Shown here: piece after piece, positions 12,301 through 23,700 of the stretch | Position numbering within the stretch: the stretch's first letter is position 1 | How the letters are laid out: each line of letters opens with the position of its first letter | From: Isochrysis galbana | Taxonomy: Eukaryota > Haptophyta > Isochrysidales > Isochrysidaceae | NCBI GenBank assembly: GCA_018136815.1 | Contig: CM030931.1 | Coordinates: forward strand, 1,152,898 to 1,216,897 | DNA: 64,000 nt | Direction: 5' to 3' | The notes under the pieces: model-generated | What the model saw: the letters and a program-made list of their open reading frames with translations, nothing else | Database searches by the model: none | What the model was told of the DNA's origin: nothing | Made by a program: the position numbers and the translations under genes

Positions 12301-13590
12301 GTCCGGTATTTTGCGGGCCACTACGCCGTTGCCTGCCGCTGCCGTCGAGCTTGCCCTCGCCGCAAGGGCTGCTGACGCCGCTGAGGAAGCGGCAAGCGGC
12401 TCCACCGGGCTTCAAGATTTGGTCGGATCGGGAGCATCCTGGGGGCGAGACGACAACACGGCTGCTGCTGCTGAAGCCTCCGATGCAGATGCTAGTGGCA
12501 GCGGGGCACCTTCAACCCCTGCTTGCTCGGCAGATGGACCAAGTGCACCGCCGGCAGCTGTGTACATCTCTGCCGGCCAGTCGCCGTTCCAAAACGCGGC
12601 GCCAACAGTCAAAACCACCAAGTCCAGGCTAGCAGAGTTGGCTGAGACTCACTCGGATAAGGGCGCACAGCAGGTCAATATGTGGCTCTGCATGGATCTC
12701 GCTGTCCACACCCGCGCATCACTGACTTCACCGGGGTGGGATCCACCAAATAAACGTGCATTTAGCTATGTCCACATCTAATGCAGAGACCGCAGAGGAT
12801 AGTGTAAATACTAAATCGCCTGCTTGTACGGTGACGACAGCAGGTGTTGCTCTGGCGCTTGCATACCCGACCCTCACCAGCGAGATACCCGGCCTCAATT
12901 CGCCCGCAGGTGCCGTTTGGCATGTGTGATACCATCTGCGACTCGAAGCGAGAGGCGAGAGTTGGAGTGGGCGATGAGGTGAGCTCAGTGGGGGGAAACG
13001 TACCGGGTGATATTTGATGCGGCTGAGTAAACGCTCGCCTCGTAGTGATGCTGCGTCCAATCTAGAGTGCGTTCTTCAACTCTAGAGCACGTTTTGAGTC
13101 AGCACGGGAGTGTCTTCCGCACTCCATTCGCGGCGTTCCCCTTGTTCAGGTCGAATTTGCTCTCTGCTTCGATCCTAAGACCTTGCAGCTTGTCGCACGT
13201 CGGGTCCGCGTTACCAAAGATTCCAACGAGGCGGATGGCACCGAATACACCAAGCGGCAGGTGCGTATGCCTCGATGGCACTCTCGCATCTTTCAGCATC
13301 GTTCATGCTTTGTCAGCACACCACAACCCGCCGGTGATACACGTCCTCACGCATTGTTTTGACGTCCTCTAGTGATGTTAATCCACGTCAGCACTCGCCA
13401 TGACATACTTGGGCCTCTTTTCCCTTGCGCATCAACTGGGTACAACTACCCCTCCCTGATCTGCAAATTTCAGGTGGATCCAGCAAAGATGACTCGTTTC
13501 GCGAAAGGCCCAGATGGCACCCGCGGCTTTGCGATTGGCCGGGGTAAACCCCTAGCACCCGTTGACGAAAGGGCAGCCATTGAGGCATAG
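9322..13590 (+). CDS. CSDE1/UNR-like multi-cold-shock-domain RNA-binding protein
   Basis: Probable cytoplasmic RNA-binding regulator of mRNA translation and decay. Exons: 9322-11613, 11735-12673, 12910-12978, 13150-13260 and 13474-13590, all phase 0, about 1180 aa. An undetected small exon between 12673 and 12910 is possible. Cold-shock RNA-binding signatures recur: KDNFGFI...FFHFS near residues 62 and 248, and KHDYGF...FFHYSE near 730, with degenerate domains between. This matches the alternating canonical and non-canonical layout of UNR. The C-terminus has RFAKGPDGTRGF, a SUZ-C-like motif that is also found at the end of animal UNR. The N-terminus is RG-rich. The ATG at 9322 is chosen because the frame upstream has no ATG. 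All four downstream exons begin with GT. Confidence 0.85.
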
Positions 13591-14030
13591 CGTGCGGAAT
13601 ATGTACATCATCCTGCGACAATGACGGGGTCGGCATACAAAGCGTGGAGATTACGGCGGAAAGGGCGACACACAAAGCGTGGAGATCGGAATCCCCGCTC
13701 AAGATGGAGTCGCGGCAAGTGTTTGGATTTTTCCGTATCGTGAGTAATCGAATTGGATAGAGCCGGTGATGTCGCCTGAAGAGGGGTAGGATGAAGCAGG
13801 CGTAGGTGATAGATTGACTTCGACGTGGTGGATCTTGCGCCGCGCTGGACGCCGGCAGCGATAGGTTAACCGCAGCCGCGCTCGGCTACATTCTTCCACG
13901 TGATACGCGATTTCACGTGTCGTTCCATTCGAGTAGGTAGGTACATTGCACGTTGCTATTGCGCTGACAGCATTAATTAGACCGCGCGCATTTATTAGTG
14001 GTGCTTTGGATGCGCTTGTCGCACATGTGT
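13591..14030. other. Intergenic spacer after the CSDE1-like gene
   Basis: No gene, RNA or strong repeat is visible. It probably holds the 3' UTR of the upstream gene. Confidence 0.4.
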
Positions 14031-14370
14031 GGCTGATGGCGCGTTGCTGTGTCGTGTTGCTGGCTTCTTCTACTTCTACTACACAGTCGGGAGCGGAGTG
14101 CCACAAGGCTGCCCGCTCTCGCCCGCCTCACCTTCCTGCTAACCACGGAAGCGCTTACGAGAGCCATAAATGGCGACGCCGACATTGAAGGTGTCGACCT
14201 CATCAACGGATACGACCTCAAAATTAGCCAATTCGCGGATGACACGGCTCTTATAATATTACTAATAACAAAGAACTACGCGAGTATGAAAAAGGCACTC
14301 CAATGGGTCAACGCCCACGAAAGAGCGACGGGAGGGAAAACTAAAACTAATGGAACCAAATTCCAGGGTC
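14030..14370 (+). pseudogene. LINE reverse transcriptase fragment
   Basis: Contains the non-LTR RT block GVPQGCPLSP followed, after a one-base frame change near 14115, by LLTTEALTRAING and the catalytic-type FADDTALI motif (near 14235). The spacing matches L1-like ORF2 RT motifs between the GVPQGxxLSP loop and the (F/Y)ADD palm box. Sequence on either side does not continue the ORF, so this is a short, frameshifted relic. Confidence 0.8.
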
Positions 14371-14579
14371 CAAGGCGAGAAGCGCTCAATCACCATCACC
14401 CACAGCATGGAAAAGCGTTCAATCACCATCAGCCTACACGTGGATATAATAAACTTCATAATATTCTTACCGCACTCGCGGCGAATGGAACCACTACCTA
14501 CACGTTGTATACTTTCTACACCCCCACTCCCCCAGCCCTTCCCCCCCCGCCATCAAGCGGCTCCCCCCGTGCACTACTA

Positions 14580-16860
14580 GGGGGATAGGGGTGAAGGGCT
14601 TAGATATATGGTCCGGTGGCCCGCGCCCCCCCCGGTGATCCGTTCCCCCCGCTTCCTCCTCTGCCTACCGGGCTGGTGGCGGCCTCAGACCCGACTTATC
14701 ATGTAAACAGGTGCGGGACTTACCTATTTTCCGGTGAGCGGAGCTCTCGCTCCGCCCACCCCCTTCTCCGCGCTCTCTCTCCCCTCTCCTGCAGGCACGC
14801 ACGATGGCGCGCCTGCGACGGGCCTGCAGCTGCCCCTGGCGACCCCTGGAGGCTCCTGGAGGCCAGCTCAGGGGGCAGAGGAGGCTAGGGCTGACACCCC
14901 TTGATGACGGCGGGGCATAGTCCCGGTAGGCTGGGCTTCGGAAGCTGATTACCTCAGCTTCACCCACTTCAGACTCATCATCTCGAAGGTGAGGAGGCGG
15001 ATCAAATTGAATCAGAGGGAGGGGACCCTCCTCCACCTCATTGGCCAACTCAGCGACGCTGAAGTTGGCTTCATGCGGGAGAGGGTCATGCCCCACCATG
15101 GCCCGCTGTAATTGCACCCGGTGGGTGACAAAGGCAGCGGACGGAGGCTCACCATCCGACACGAGCTGGTCGGAGCCAATCATGGGGATAGCAGCCGGAG
15201 TGATGGGTGGCATTGGCGCAGCCTCAGTGGTCGTGGGATCACTCGGGAATCCCACGGGAACAGAAGCTGCAGCGGGCAGAGAAGGTTCCTTGAGAGGTTC
15301 CTCCTCTGCGGCCGAGGACGGAAGCTTTGATTTCGTGCTTGTCGAGTCGAGCGGAGCCGGAGGGCTCTGAGCCACTCCGTCGCGAGCAGCACCGGCGGCT
15401 AGCGCGGCGCTTTGGCCCTCCTCCCCACCGGGAGTCGGGTGAATGAAATTCTGGACTGGGTCGGGCAACCCCATTTGGGTGTCTGGACGGGGAACGAACG
15501 GCGAACGAAGGGCTGTGGGGCGGCGAGGCGCTCCTAGCGGCCCTAGTGTGTTGGGTTTTAAGAGATTGTTAGACCTACAAAGAACTCTTCCCTCAGGGAG
15601 GGAGCCTAGGCTGCTTGAGTGCAGCGACGCAGCGAACAACGACGGACAACGGAGCTGAGAACAACAGGTTACACCGACTCACGAACACACCGGAATCATT
15701 CACCCAAACCAAGCAAATTATCAAGCAACCGCGACCCCAAATCACCGATAACTCAAACACGTCGCGAGAGACGGAGAGAGAGAGCGAGAGAGAGAGAGAG
15801 AGACTCCGCAGCGACGGCCGGAGCGTGTCTCCGTTGTAACTTCCCACGTAGCGGAGAGTCCGAAGGGGAGCGTCCTGTCGCGCGACCACGGCGATCACTT
15901 TGGATACAGATCGCGACGAGATATCTTCACGACCGAATAAATCTTGCCGTTGAGCGTGAACCTTCTAGACGCTTCTAACGAACAACCCTGAGTAGCAACC
16001 AAGGGGAAGAAACACCAAAGGGGCCAAGGGCTTGCATGTAGCTTGCATCAAGGGGAAAGATTCCCTCACCTAAGAAGCGAACCTAGATTGATCTCCAAGG
16101 GGAGATGGCAAATTAAACCTCAAATCTCGAGCGGATAGAGCAACCGACTCGCTCGCCAAAAACCTTGACCGAGAAGAAAGAAGCAAGGACCTACAAGCCA
16201 AGGGTAGCGGACCTAGGGAAGGTGAGAGGAAATTTCCGAACGCCAACGCGAACGCCAAACGCGGGAAGGCAACGAAACCCTAACCCGGCTAAGCAGAACC
16301 TACGAAGAACAGGCCTGGACGACAACGAAAGACAGCAGGTCCCAAGAAAGAACCGGAACCCAACAAGAAACAACAAGCCTTGCAAGAAGCTAAACAAGCC
16401 TTCACAAGGTGACCTGAGAGCCTGAGACAAGCGCGCAGCGAGTGACAGGCGACCTGGCTCCTTTGGGTCAAGATTACCCGAAAGGAGGAAACCTGGAATC
16501 TAGACCTGACAAACAGGCTAGAAGGAAAGAAACGAGAACTCGAATTCTAGATCGCTAGGGACGAACCCTACCAACCTAGATGTACCTGAGCTTCACCGTG
16601 TGGCCGCACGGCGAAGGACCTGGAAACAAGAGCCTGGAAATCGCATCATCTAAGATGAATGCGACAATGCGGGCCTGGGAGTGCGGCTCGCGGCCCGCGC
16701 CCACTAGGGGTCTGGGCTGTATTGATGAGTGCCCTGCCCCTGCCAGAGGGCAGGGGCTGGGGTTGAATGTACGGGCCCACCCCGGGGGGTGTCCGCAATG
16801 GAGAGAGGGGGGCGCGAGGCCCCCATTGACCCCCACTTATAAAAGTAGGTTGTGTCAGCT
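14580..16860 (-). repeat. Retroposon family A, copy 2 (inverted, carries a gypsy LTR)
   Basis: The minus strand at 16860-16667 matches the first 200 bp of family A (copy 1, 3455-3645). The minus strand at about 14900-14580 matches its later part (the GAGCTG...GCGCGCCAT block). Between them lies a gypsy LTR with leader. The family A segment from the TGGGCCTGCTCTCG block to the CAGGGGCTGAG block is missing. No target duplication can be paired, so this is a rearranged or truncated insertion. Confidence 0.65.
14900..16666 (-). mobile_element. Ty3/gypsy LTR plus leader (5' end of an element)
   Basis: The LTR runs 16666 to 15340 on the minus strand (about 1327 bp), starting TGTCGCATTC and ending GACTCGACA. 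It has the same ends as the element at 52691-58284. A minus ORF (15639-14905) begins inside the LTR at MFAASLHSS and crosses the LTR boundary. It continues as a Pro/Ser/Glu-rich, probably disordered leader that would precede the methyltransferase-like domain in complete elements. The element then stops abruptly in family A sequence. Protease and polymerase are absent. Confidence 0.8.
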
Positions 16861-17758
16861 CGAGGTGAATTGATACTACGCGCAAAACGCCTATTTTAAC
16901 GCGCAAAACGCCTATTTTAACCGTAGAAGCACAGTTATAATGGTAAGATCGTCATCTTAAGCCTAGAAGTGGTGTGTATCCTGGTCTGGGGCTCCCCCAG
17001 ATACAGTAGATACAGCTGTATCTGGCCCCTCCCCCAGATACAGTATCCTGTATCTCCCATCTAGGAGTGGAAGTCCTGGGGCCTCTCTTGCGAGCTTGCG
17101 AGTGGCTGCTCGAGCCATCGCGGCCCCCTTCGGCTTGACGCGGCCGGGCGCGGAGCCGGTGTGTGTGGGACACCGGCGGAGGGGCCGTGCGTGGCCAGCT
17201 CTCCAAGAGGAGAGGGCTCGATCGCTGGCGAAGGGCCGCCGGCGGCGCGCGCTGACGTCAGCGAGTCAGCGAGAGAGCGAAAGCCGAAGAGTCTCGAGCG
17301 CCGCTTGTGTGAACGACGGTTACTGTGAAATCGAACATTGGAATTAATTTTTATTCCGGGGACCTCGCTTATATTTGTACAAGTCCTTCCTTCTCCTTAC
17401 TCTAGAGTACGAATAAAGTACAACACAACACTGTTCAAGGTTCAAGGTGATCTTCATGAATCATAATGTACTCGTACTCTCGTACTCCTACTCCTAGGAG
17501 TACTCAGTACCTCATGCGAGGTGTCTCTAGACTCTAGAAGGAGGAGCGAGGAGCTCTCAAGGAGGGCTCGACGGGGACGACGGCACATCGGAGGACTACA
17601 TACGTGGAAAAGTGCCGCGTGTACATATAAAAGACAAAGCTTGACGCCCTTCTCCTCGCTTCCCCCCCCCCCCCCCCCCGCGCGCCTGGGGAAGGAGGCA
17701 CCGCCCCCCCCCCCCCCCCCTGCCCCCCCCCAACTGGCGAGAGAAGACCGGCGGCGCG
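16860..17758. promoter_or_regulatory. Upstream region of the PH/PGDKL gene with TATA-like box
   Basis: Holds a 22-bp motif (CGCGCAAAACGCCTATTTTAA) repeated twice at about 16878-16920, a palindromic cluster of AGATACAGTA/TACTGTATCT type at 17000-17060, and a TATAAAAG at 17626-17633, about 125 bp before the start codon. Two C runs (about 17668 and 17703) lie between the TATA-like box and the ATG. The promoter reading is inference. Confidence 0.4.
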
Positions 17759-19099
17759 ATGCAGCGCACCGGCTGGATACGCAAGTCGCATGCGGGCATG
17801 CCGTACGAGAAGCAGTCGGTCCGCCGCTTCTGCACCTCCGACGGTTTCCAGGTCGCCTACACCAAGCACCAGCACCGGCAGCCAACCGGCAGGTTCGATC
17901 TACGAAATGTCGAGCGGCTGTGCGCTGTGTCGTTTGGAGCGCTCCAAGGAGTCGACATCAAGGTGAGAGACCGCGGGACGAAGAACCTCACTATCGTATT
18001 CAGCGAGGGTGATGGCGACGCATGGCTCAAGCTCTGGTGTTCCGCCGTCGATCCCGCCGCGCTCTGCGAGAATCTGACTGCGATGCGTGACCCAGAGCTC
18101 GCGGCTGCAATCGATGCAGCGTACGGCCACCAGGCGGCGCTTCGGGCAAAGGGGACGGGTTATGCCTCCTCCGACTCGCTCTACTCCCCACGCGATCGTC
18201 CACCTGGTGGCAGCTCCAGCTCGATCCTCGGTGATGACGGGAAGGTTGCTCCCACACCATTGGGCCCACTCCGATTGCCGGGCTCAGGATCGCTTCTAGA
18301 GGTGGCGCCCAAAGTGCTCTCCCCGCCGGCCGAGGTGCCCATGAACGAGACAGAGGCCGTGGACGAAGAAGACATCTTTGTAGTCACTGTACCGGACGGA
18401 TGCCGGCCCGGGGATAAGCTGCGGGTGACTGACACCTACGGCACCAAGTTGATCATCGAGGTGCCGGAAGGAGCCAAACCCGGTACACAACTAGAGTACG
18501 TCAAGCCTCAGCCCCCGGCGAGGTCATCGCTGCCCATCGCGGAGAAGGAGTTGGCGCCGCCTGTGCGTGCTGCGCCGGAGCCTCAAAATCAGATGTTCCA
18601 GACCGAAGGAGAGGCCAAGGTGATCGACAGCGAGCCGAGTCCCGGGGTGATGTCTGCCCGCGGCAGGCCTAACGATGCCCCCCAAGGCAACACACAGGCG
18701 ATCCCACCTACCAAGTCCTCCTTCATGCGGTGTGTACCCCCGCGCTACTTCAACCAGTGCATGCCGGGAGCCGAGGCCAGACGGCACGAGGAGTTCGAGG
18801 CCGCACTCTACGAGGGCAACCTTGATCTGGCTGCCGAGCTCGCCCGGGGCGAGGTAGAAGCGGCGCGCTTGCAGGCGGCCCGTGAGCATGACGCTGAGTT
18901 TGTCAAGGCGATTCGCGCATACGATTGGGGACAGGCCAAGACACTCGCAAAGACGAAGAAGGAGCTTGACGACCTCCAGGACTCGATCTTACGCGTCAAG
19001 TTCTTGCAGTATTACATCACGCACGGGGAGAAGGCGAAGGCTCTAGAGCTCGCAATTACCCAAGCGGAGATCGACCAAGTGAACACGGCGCTTTCCTGA
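17759..19099 (+). CDS. PH-like protein with PGDKL repeat pair
   Basis: A single-exon ORF of 446 aa. Residues 1 to about 105 resemble a pleckstrin-homology fold, with GWIRK at the start, a basic RRF strand and a C-terminal helix containing WLKLWCSAV. Residues about 207-250 carry the paired motif VTVPDGCRPGDKL and VPEGAKPGTQLEY, a short beta module known from many algal and oomycete proteins but without an assigned biochemical role. A disordered Pro-rich stretch follows, then an Ala/Glu-rich helical C-terminus (about 340-446). A role at membranes or in signalling is plausible from the PH-like part but unproven. The start is the first ATG, following C-rich leader DNA. Confidence 0.75.
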   Translation: MQRTGWIRKSHAGMPYEKQSVRRFCTSDGFQVAYTKHQHRQPTGRFDLRNVERLCAVSFGALQGVDIKVRDRGTKNLTIVFSEGDGDAWLKLWCSAVDPAALCENLTAMRDPELAAAIDAAYGHQAALRAKGTGYASSDSLYSPRDRPPGGSSSSILGDDGKVAPTPLGPLRLPGSGSLLEVAPKVLSPPAEVPMNETEAVDEEDIFVVTVPDGCRPGDKLRVTDTYGTKLIIEVPEGAKPGTQLEYVKPQPPARSSLPIAEKELAPPVRAAPEPQNQMFQTEGEAKVIDSEPSPGVMSARGRPNDAPQGNTQAIPPTKSSFMRCVPPRYFNQCMPGAEARRHEEFEAALYEGNLDLAAELARGEVEAARLQAAREHDAEFVKAIRAYDWGQAKTLAKTKKELDDLQDSILRVKFLQYYITHGEKAKALELAITQAEIDQVNTALS

Positions 19100-19425
19100 G
19101 CGCCTGTGATTTTGTGAGGCATTTCGTTGGTCCGAACGAACTTTGGAGTGCCGCCCTCTAGGACATGCAATCAATAGCCACCTCAAAACGCTCCCCTCAC
19201 GCGCATGACACCGGGACAGGGGGACAGCTCGGGCGAGACGCGCATCGTTGAACAACAATCTGTCGGACTAGTCATCGGATTGGTGCGGTGTGTGTGTACC
19301 CTTCTATCTCGACTCAGCCTTCGCGCTTCTCGTCCATACAGAGATCAGAGATCACGGTCGTTGCAGGAAGCTATGATGCTGGCTGAATGGGCGTTCGTGT
19401 AAGTTGTTATCGTGCTAGTTTAAGT
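19100..19425. other. Spacer between the PH/PGDKL gene and the MITE
   Basis: Likely 3' UTR and intergenic DNA. I see no ORF or repeat with support. Confidence 0.4.
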
Positions 19426-19427
19426 TA

Positions 19428-20065
19428 GGGCGGTCAAACAGTGATTTATAACTACTAACATGTGGGGGGGGCTGCATTTTTTGACCGTTTTCCGAAGCCC
19501 AAGAAAAAACTCCTGGGGGGCTAACCTGCCACCACGAAAAATTGCCGAGGAAAATGGTGGGTTTTACCGCCAGCCTTGAGAAGCTGGAAGTCGGTGGCAA
19601 GGTCGGGCGAGGGCGAATCCTGCGAGGGGCAGGTCGGGGTGGTCAGGGCGGGTACGTATGTGGCCTAGGGGGCCGTATGCGCGCATTACGAGGTGCGCTG
19701 AGGGCTGCGCAGATGACGTTTTGCCTTCAGCAGGCAGACGATCAATCTCGGGCAGCCGACGAGTGGGGCGGGCATCAACAAGGAATCCGGTGTGATGAAT
19801 ACTCCGTACTCCGTTTCAAAATACGTCTATCACTCTATCACTCCCGCGGCGGGCGCCGCGGTTCTTTACCGGTAGAGTCCCAGAGCATGTGCAAGGAAGG
19901 GGCGAGGGGGAAGGAGAAGGAGAATCGCACCATTTTCTGGCGATGATTTTCGTGGCGGCAGGTGGCCCCCCCGGGAGTTTTGTCGTGGGCTTTGGAAAAT
20001 GGTCAAAAAATGTCACATGTCACCCCCCCACACATTAGTACTTAAAAAGCCCTGTTTGACCGCCC
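19428..20065. mobile_element. MITE with about 130-bp terminal inverted repeats
   Basis: Ends GGGCGGTCAAACAG...CTGTTTGACCGCCC with TA on both sides (19426-27 and 20066-67). The inverted similarity continues about 130 bp inwards: ACTAACATGTG against ACTAATGTGTG, then TTTTTTGACC, the AAGCCCA block, CCACGAAAA and GAAAATGGTG. The interior has no transposase. TA duplication and long TIRs suggest a Tc1/mariner-type or similar non-autonomous element. The same terminal motif appears singly at about 26103-26122 and 27341-27360. Confidence 0.88.
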
Positions 20066-20443
20066 TACGCCCTACGCCTTTTTTGTATAGTAAGATTATA
20101 TCGCCTTCCTGCATCGTGTATGCTAGCGTCCCCTTGTCTAGCGCTAGGTTGTAGTGCTGTAGAGCTCTGCCTAATCTGTGACGCTCGCCGCAGAAGTGAG
20201 GCGACGATCGTAATACGCGACGACATGCTCGTGTCCATGATCATCAACTTGCCACAGGATGCCGCCAGTACCCAGGGTGCTGGCCGCGTCCGTTTTGACG
20301 ATGAACTCCTTGTCGTGATGAGGCGCGGCCAACACTGGAGCAGACGTGATGAGATCGATGAGGCGACGGATCGCTGCACCTTCTGAGCGGAGGAGAAGTG
20401 GCGAGTTGCCGTTCGACCCTCCAAATTGTGGGTGTTGCTATTG

Positions 20444-20719
20444 TTTTATACCAATATCACCCCACTGACACAACAAGGGAACATGGAAACCGATAGCCCG
20501 ATGGCGCAGGAGGAAGGAGAGGACATCCTACATCCTATCGGGGATCGGAACACACCGTCTGCTACAAGAAACCCCAAACACCCAGCCCCTAGGTAGCGCA
20601 CGAGGGACGAGCCGCAAGGCAGGTAGGGGGAGGATGAGAGTGGCAGGCGTAGAAGCACAATGAAGGTGCGGAGTCGCGCGCGCGGCGAGAATATTAAGAA
20701 GTTTTTTTTATACCAATAT
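20444..20719 (+). mobile_element. 5'-truncated LINE 3' end with 14-bp target duplication
   Basis: A segment of about 250 bp is flanked by TTTTATACCAATAT at 20444-20457 and 20706-20719. Its sequence (GGGGATCGG..ACACC, CCCCTA.GTAG.GCACGAGG, GCCGCAAGGC, GAATATTAAGAAGTTTTTT) matches the LINE 3' ends at 47020-47212 and 40190-40335. The end of a LINE ORF is recognisable as IGDRNTPSATRNPKHPAPR then stop. It lies about 80 bp beyond the stop codon of the COG1-like gene and may alter that gene's 3' UTR. Confidence 0.85.
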
Positions 20720-20797
20720 GGGTGGGTGGGAGTGAAAAGAAAATTTGACCTCACGTTGCACGTCGCACCTTCACAGAAGAGGTCAGCCCTCTCAAGC

Positions 20798-23700
20798 TCA
20801 TCTTCGCGGCGTCTTCACACCGAGGGCCATTTGAGCTGCACGTGCTGCGTCGCCCATGCCCGAGAACAAGGAACCCACGTGCGCCCCCCCTACGCCCGTG
20901 AAACGCTCGCTGAGCACGGCTCCACCGGAGAGCATGCCTCGCAATTGGCCCATCCCCACTAGGGCACTGCGAGTTTCCTCCCTCATGCGGCCAACTATGG
21001 TAGAGGGCCCTAACATCGTGTCTACTGTGCCACGAAGAGCATCAACTCTGGGCCCGTTGTGCGTAGCACCCGTCGCTTGTTGGCCAGCTGCGCCTCCAGC
21101 TCCTGAGATGTTATTTGGAGAATGCAAAGGCGGCGTCTGGATGGGAAGATATGGGAACCTGCCACATTGTGTTGACTGGCGTAAAATAGTTCGAGCGGAC
21201 ATGCTAGCGGCGTTTGCTGTGGCTTGCGGCCCAAGTGGCTCGAGGCTGACAATGTGCAGGACTCGAGTCAAAGCTCTCGCCACGGCAGCGCGGATCGGTT
21301 TTTGAGCGACTGCCCATGTGATGGGGTCGTGGCGCTGCAGCCACCCACTAACCTCGGCCTCAGCATCGTCAAGGGCCGCTCGGATAGCTTTGTCCAAGTC
21401 GGAAGGCTTGATGGCCGCATCATTGCCATCCGCACGACGTGCACGATCTTCCATCGCAACGCCCCGGCTTGAAATGGGCAGCTGGCCGACCATCAGCTGA
21501 GGCCTATGTTGCAATGCCGCGCGGCAGAAGATGAGATCAAAATACAACTGGAAAGCACGGCGCTGCTGCCAGTCCGATTCCCCCAGCGTTGTATGGTGCC
21601 AAGGACTCGACCGAGCTCCATCGCTAGCCTCGTTGCGATCGCCCGCTTCGATCGCTCGAAGGGTGCGTCGGACCACTTGCCGCAGGCATTCTGATGATTC
21701 CGCAGCCTCTGCAGCAAGGAGCATTGGCAACATGGAGGAGATGCCGAGGGTGCGGATGGCGCGCTGACGATTCCATAGCCATTGAACGATCTCCTTTGAA
21801 GCTTCCGCTGGAAGGGTCAGGTGAGGGCTTGTCATGCTGTTGTCCGGGGCATCGTCTGCGAGTTGCACGGCGAGCCAACCAACGCTGCTCACCTCGCCTG
21901 TTTCGAGCGGTGGCGGTAGCCGTGCAGGATTGAGTCGGGCCCACTTGGATAACGCCAGATTCTCCACGGTGCTGAAGCCGTCGACGACCGCAGAAAGCTG
22001 TGCCGCACTGCAACATGGTGCACCACATAAGATGAGCGGCCAACGTGGAAGCTGCGTGGCGAAGCCATTGCTCAATCGCGCAATAATGACCAGTGAAAGA
22101 AGCAGCGGCTGTGCTGGAGCCTTGACGGGCACACCGCACTTGTGATCCGGTAGCTCTGCTTCCTGCCCGGGCGGTGCGCCCGCTTGAGAAGGACATGCGC
22201 GCGCGACGAAGTCCTCGAGCGAGCGCAATAAGGGCAGCGCCCAACGGACGCACTCCTCTACTGCCAATTCCGCTTGAATTTCCGTGATCTTGCCATCATC
22301 GCCCCTGGCCCCCGAGGAGCGCGTAAGCCCACGCAGCTTGTTGCGCAGAAGGAAGGCGACCTTTGCTGAAGCCGCAGCAGTATGAATAACCCTTGCGATG
22401 GGCCTGGGAATCTGTTTCCACTCACACGAGGCGATTGTGGCTCCCTCGACGGCATAGGCGCTGGCGAGCCACGTGCACCCATCAGTCAAGCGAAGCCCAA
22501 GCTCACTGAAGAAGCGCTCATTTTCAAGCTGCCTATCTCTGACTGACGTCGGGCCCACAGAATCGTCAGCCGAAAGACTGCCAAACATGCTCCCGGAATC
22601 TTGCAAAAGCGGCCCTGTGAGTGCCTGCTCGACGGATTCTAGGAGCATGCGGATCGCTGGTTGTGACACTGCGCCGTTGTCGAGGAATACCCGGAGAGCA
22701 TCTTCCAGATGGGCGCTGAAGGCCAGCGCGCACGGCTCTTCTGGCTCAAGATTGCTCAACAATGTACACAGGAGACCACCGTCCGTCAGAGAACTTGTTG
22801 CAAGAGTAGTTCGCCGTTCAAAGTTAACATGAATGTCACTAGATCCTAGGGCATCTGTCCCTGTTGATGGTTGGTCGAGGCGGAGAAGGCATCGTACTGC
22901 TGAATCAACTACGCTTGCTACTTGCTTCCAGCCATCGGCCGCCGCGTTCTCCAGCTTGTAAGCATCGGCAGAAGCCGAATTCGACGTTGCGCCCCCCGCA
23001 TTTGCAGCTGCCTGGCCTTGTCCCTTGCAACAAATCGTACACAGCGTCTCCAGAAGTTGGTGTGGTCGAGAGGACTCAAGAACTTTGCATAAATCACGCA
23101 ATCCCTTCAGCACAGACAAAGCTATATGTTTGGGCGCTCCGTTGCCCGGAAGGCCCGTGGTTGGCGACCCTGGATCCTTGGCGAAGGCAATGTTGTTGTG
23201 AACGAGCGTGCTCTCACCACACCCATGGAAAGCGCCTGTGATGCACCTGCGGACAGCATCGACACGAGCCCGGTAAAAGAGCTCGATCAAAGCAGTAAGA
23301 GATGTACAATTTGAAGCGTCTTCACTAGAGTTGGTCGCCATGTGACCACCGAGCGTGTAGATGGCTGTTAATAGCACACTGGCCTTGCCAGGGGACAATG
23401 TTGGCGGCAGCGCCGGCGAGTGAAGACGCTCTGTGCAGACGGCAATGATGCGGAGACGAATGTCTTCTAGTGACGAGCAGGCCGCGGAAGTAACTGGGAA
23501 GGACATTGAGATACTCTTCATCGTAGCTGAAGCAGCTCGTAGCTCGAACCATCGCTGCACAGCTGTCGCCTCGTGGCCCTGCGCCAGCGCTGCTAGGATG
23601 GCCTCTGCTGAAGAGACGAACCAGTGGACGCGCAGGCTGAGCTGCAACAATGGCGGCAACGGCTGGATAGGTACGCTGCTTCTTGCCCACGCATCCCAAT

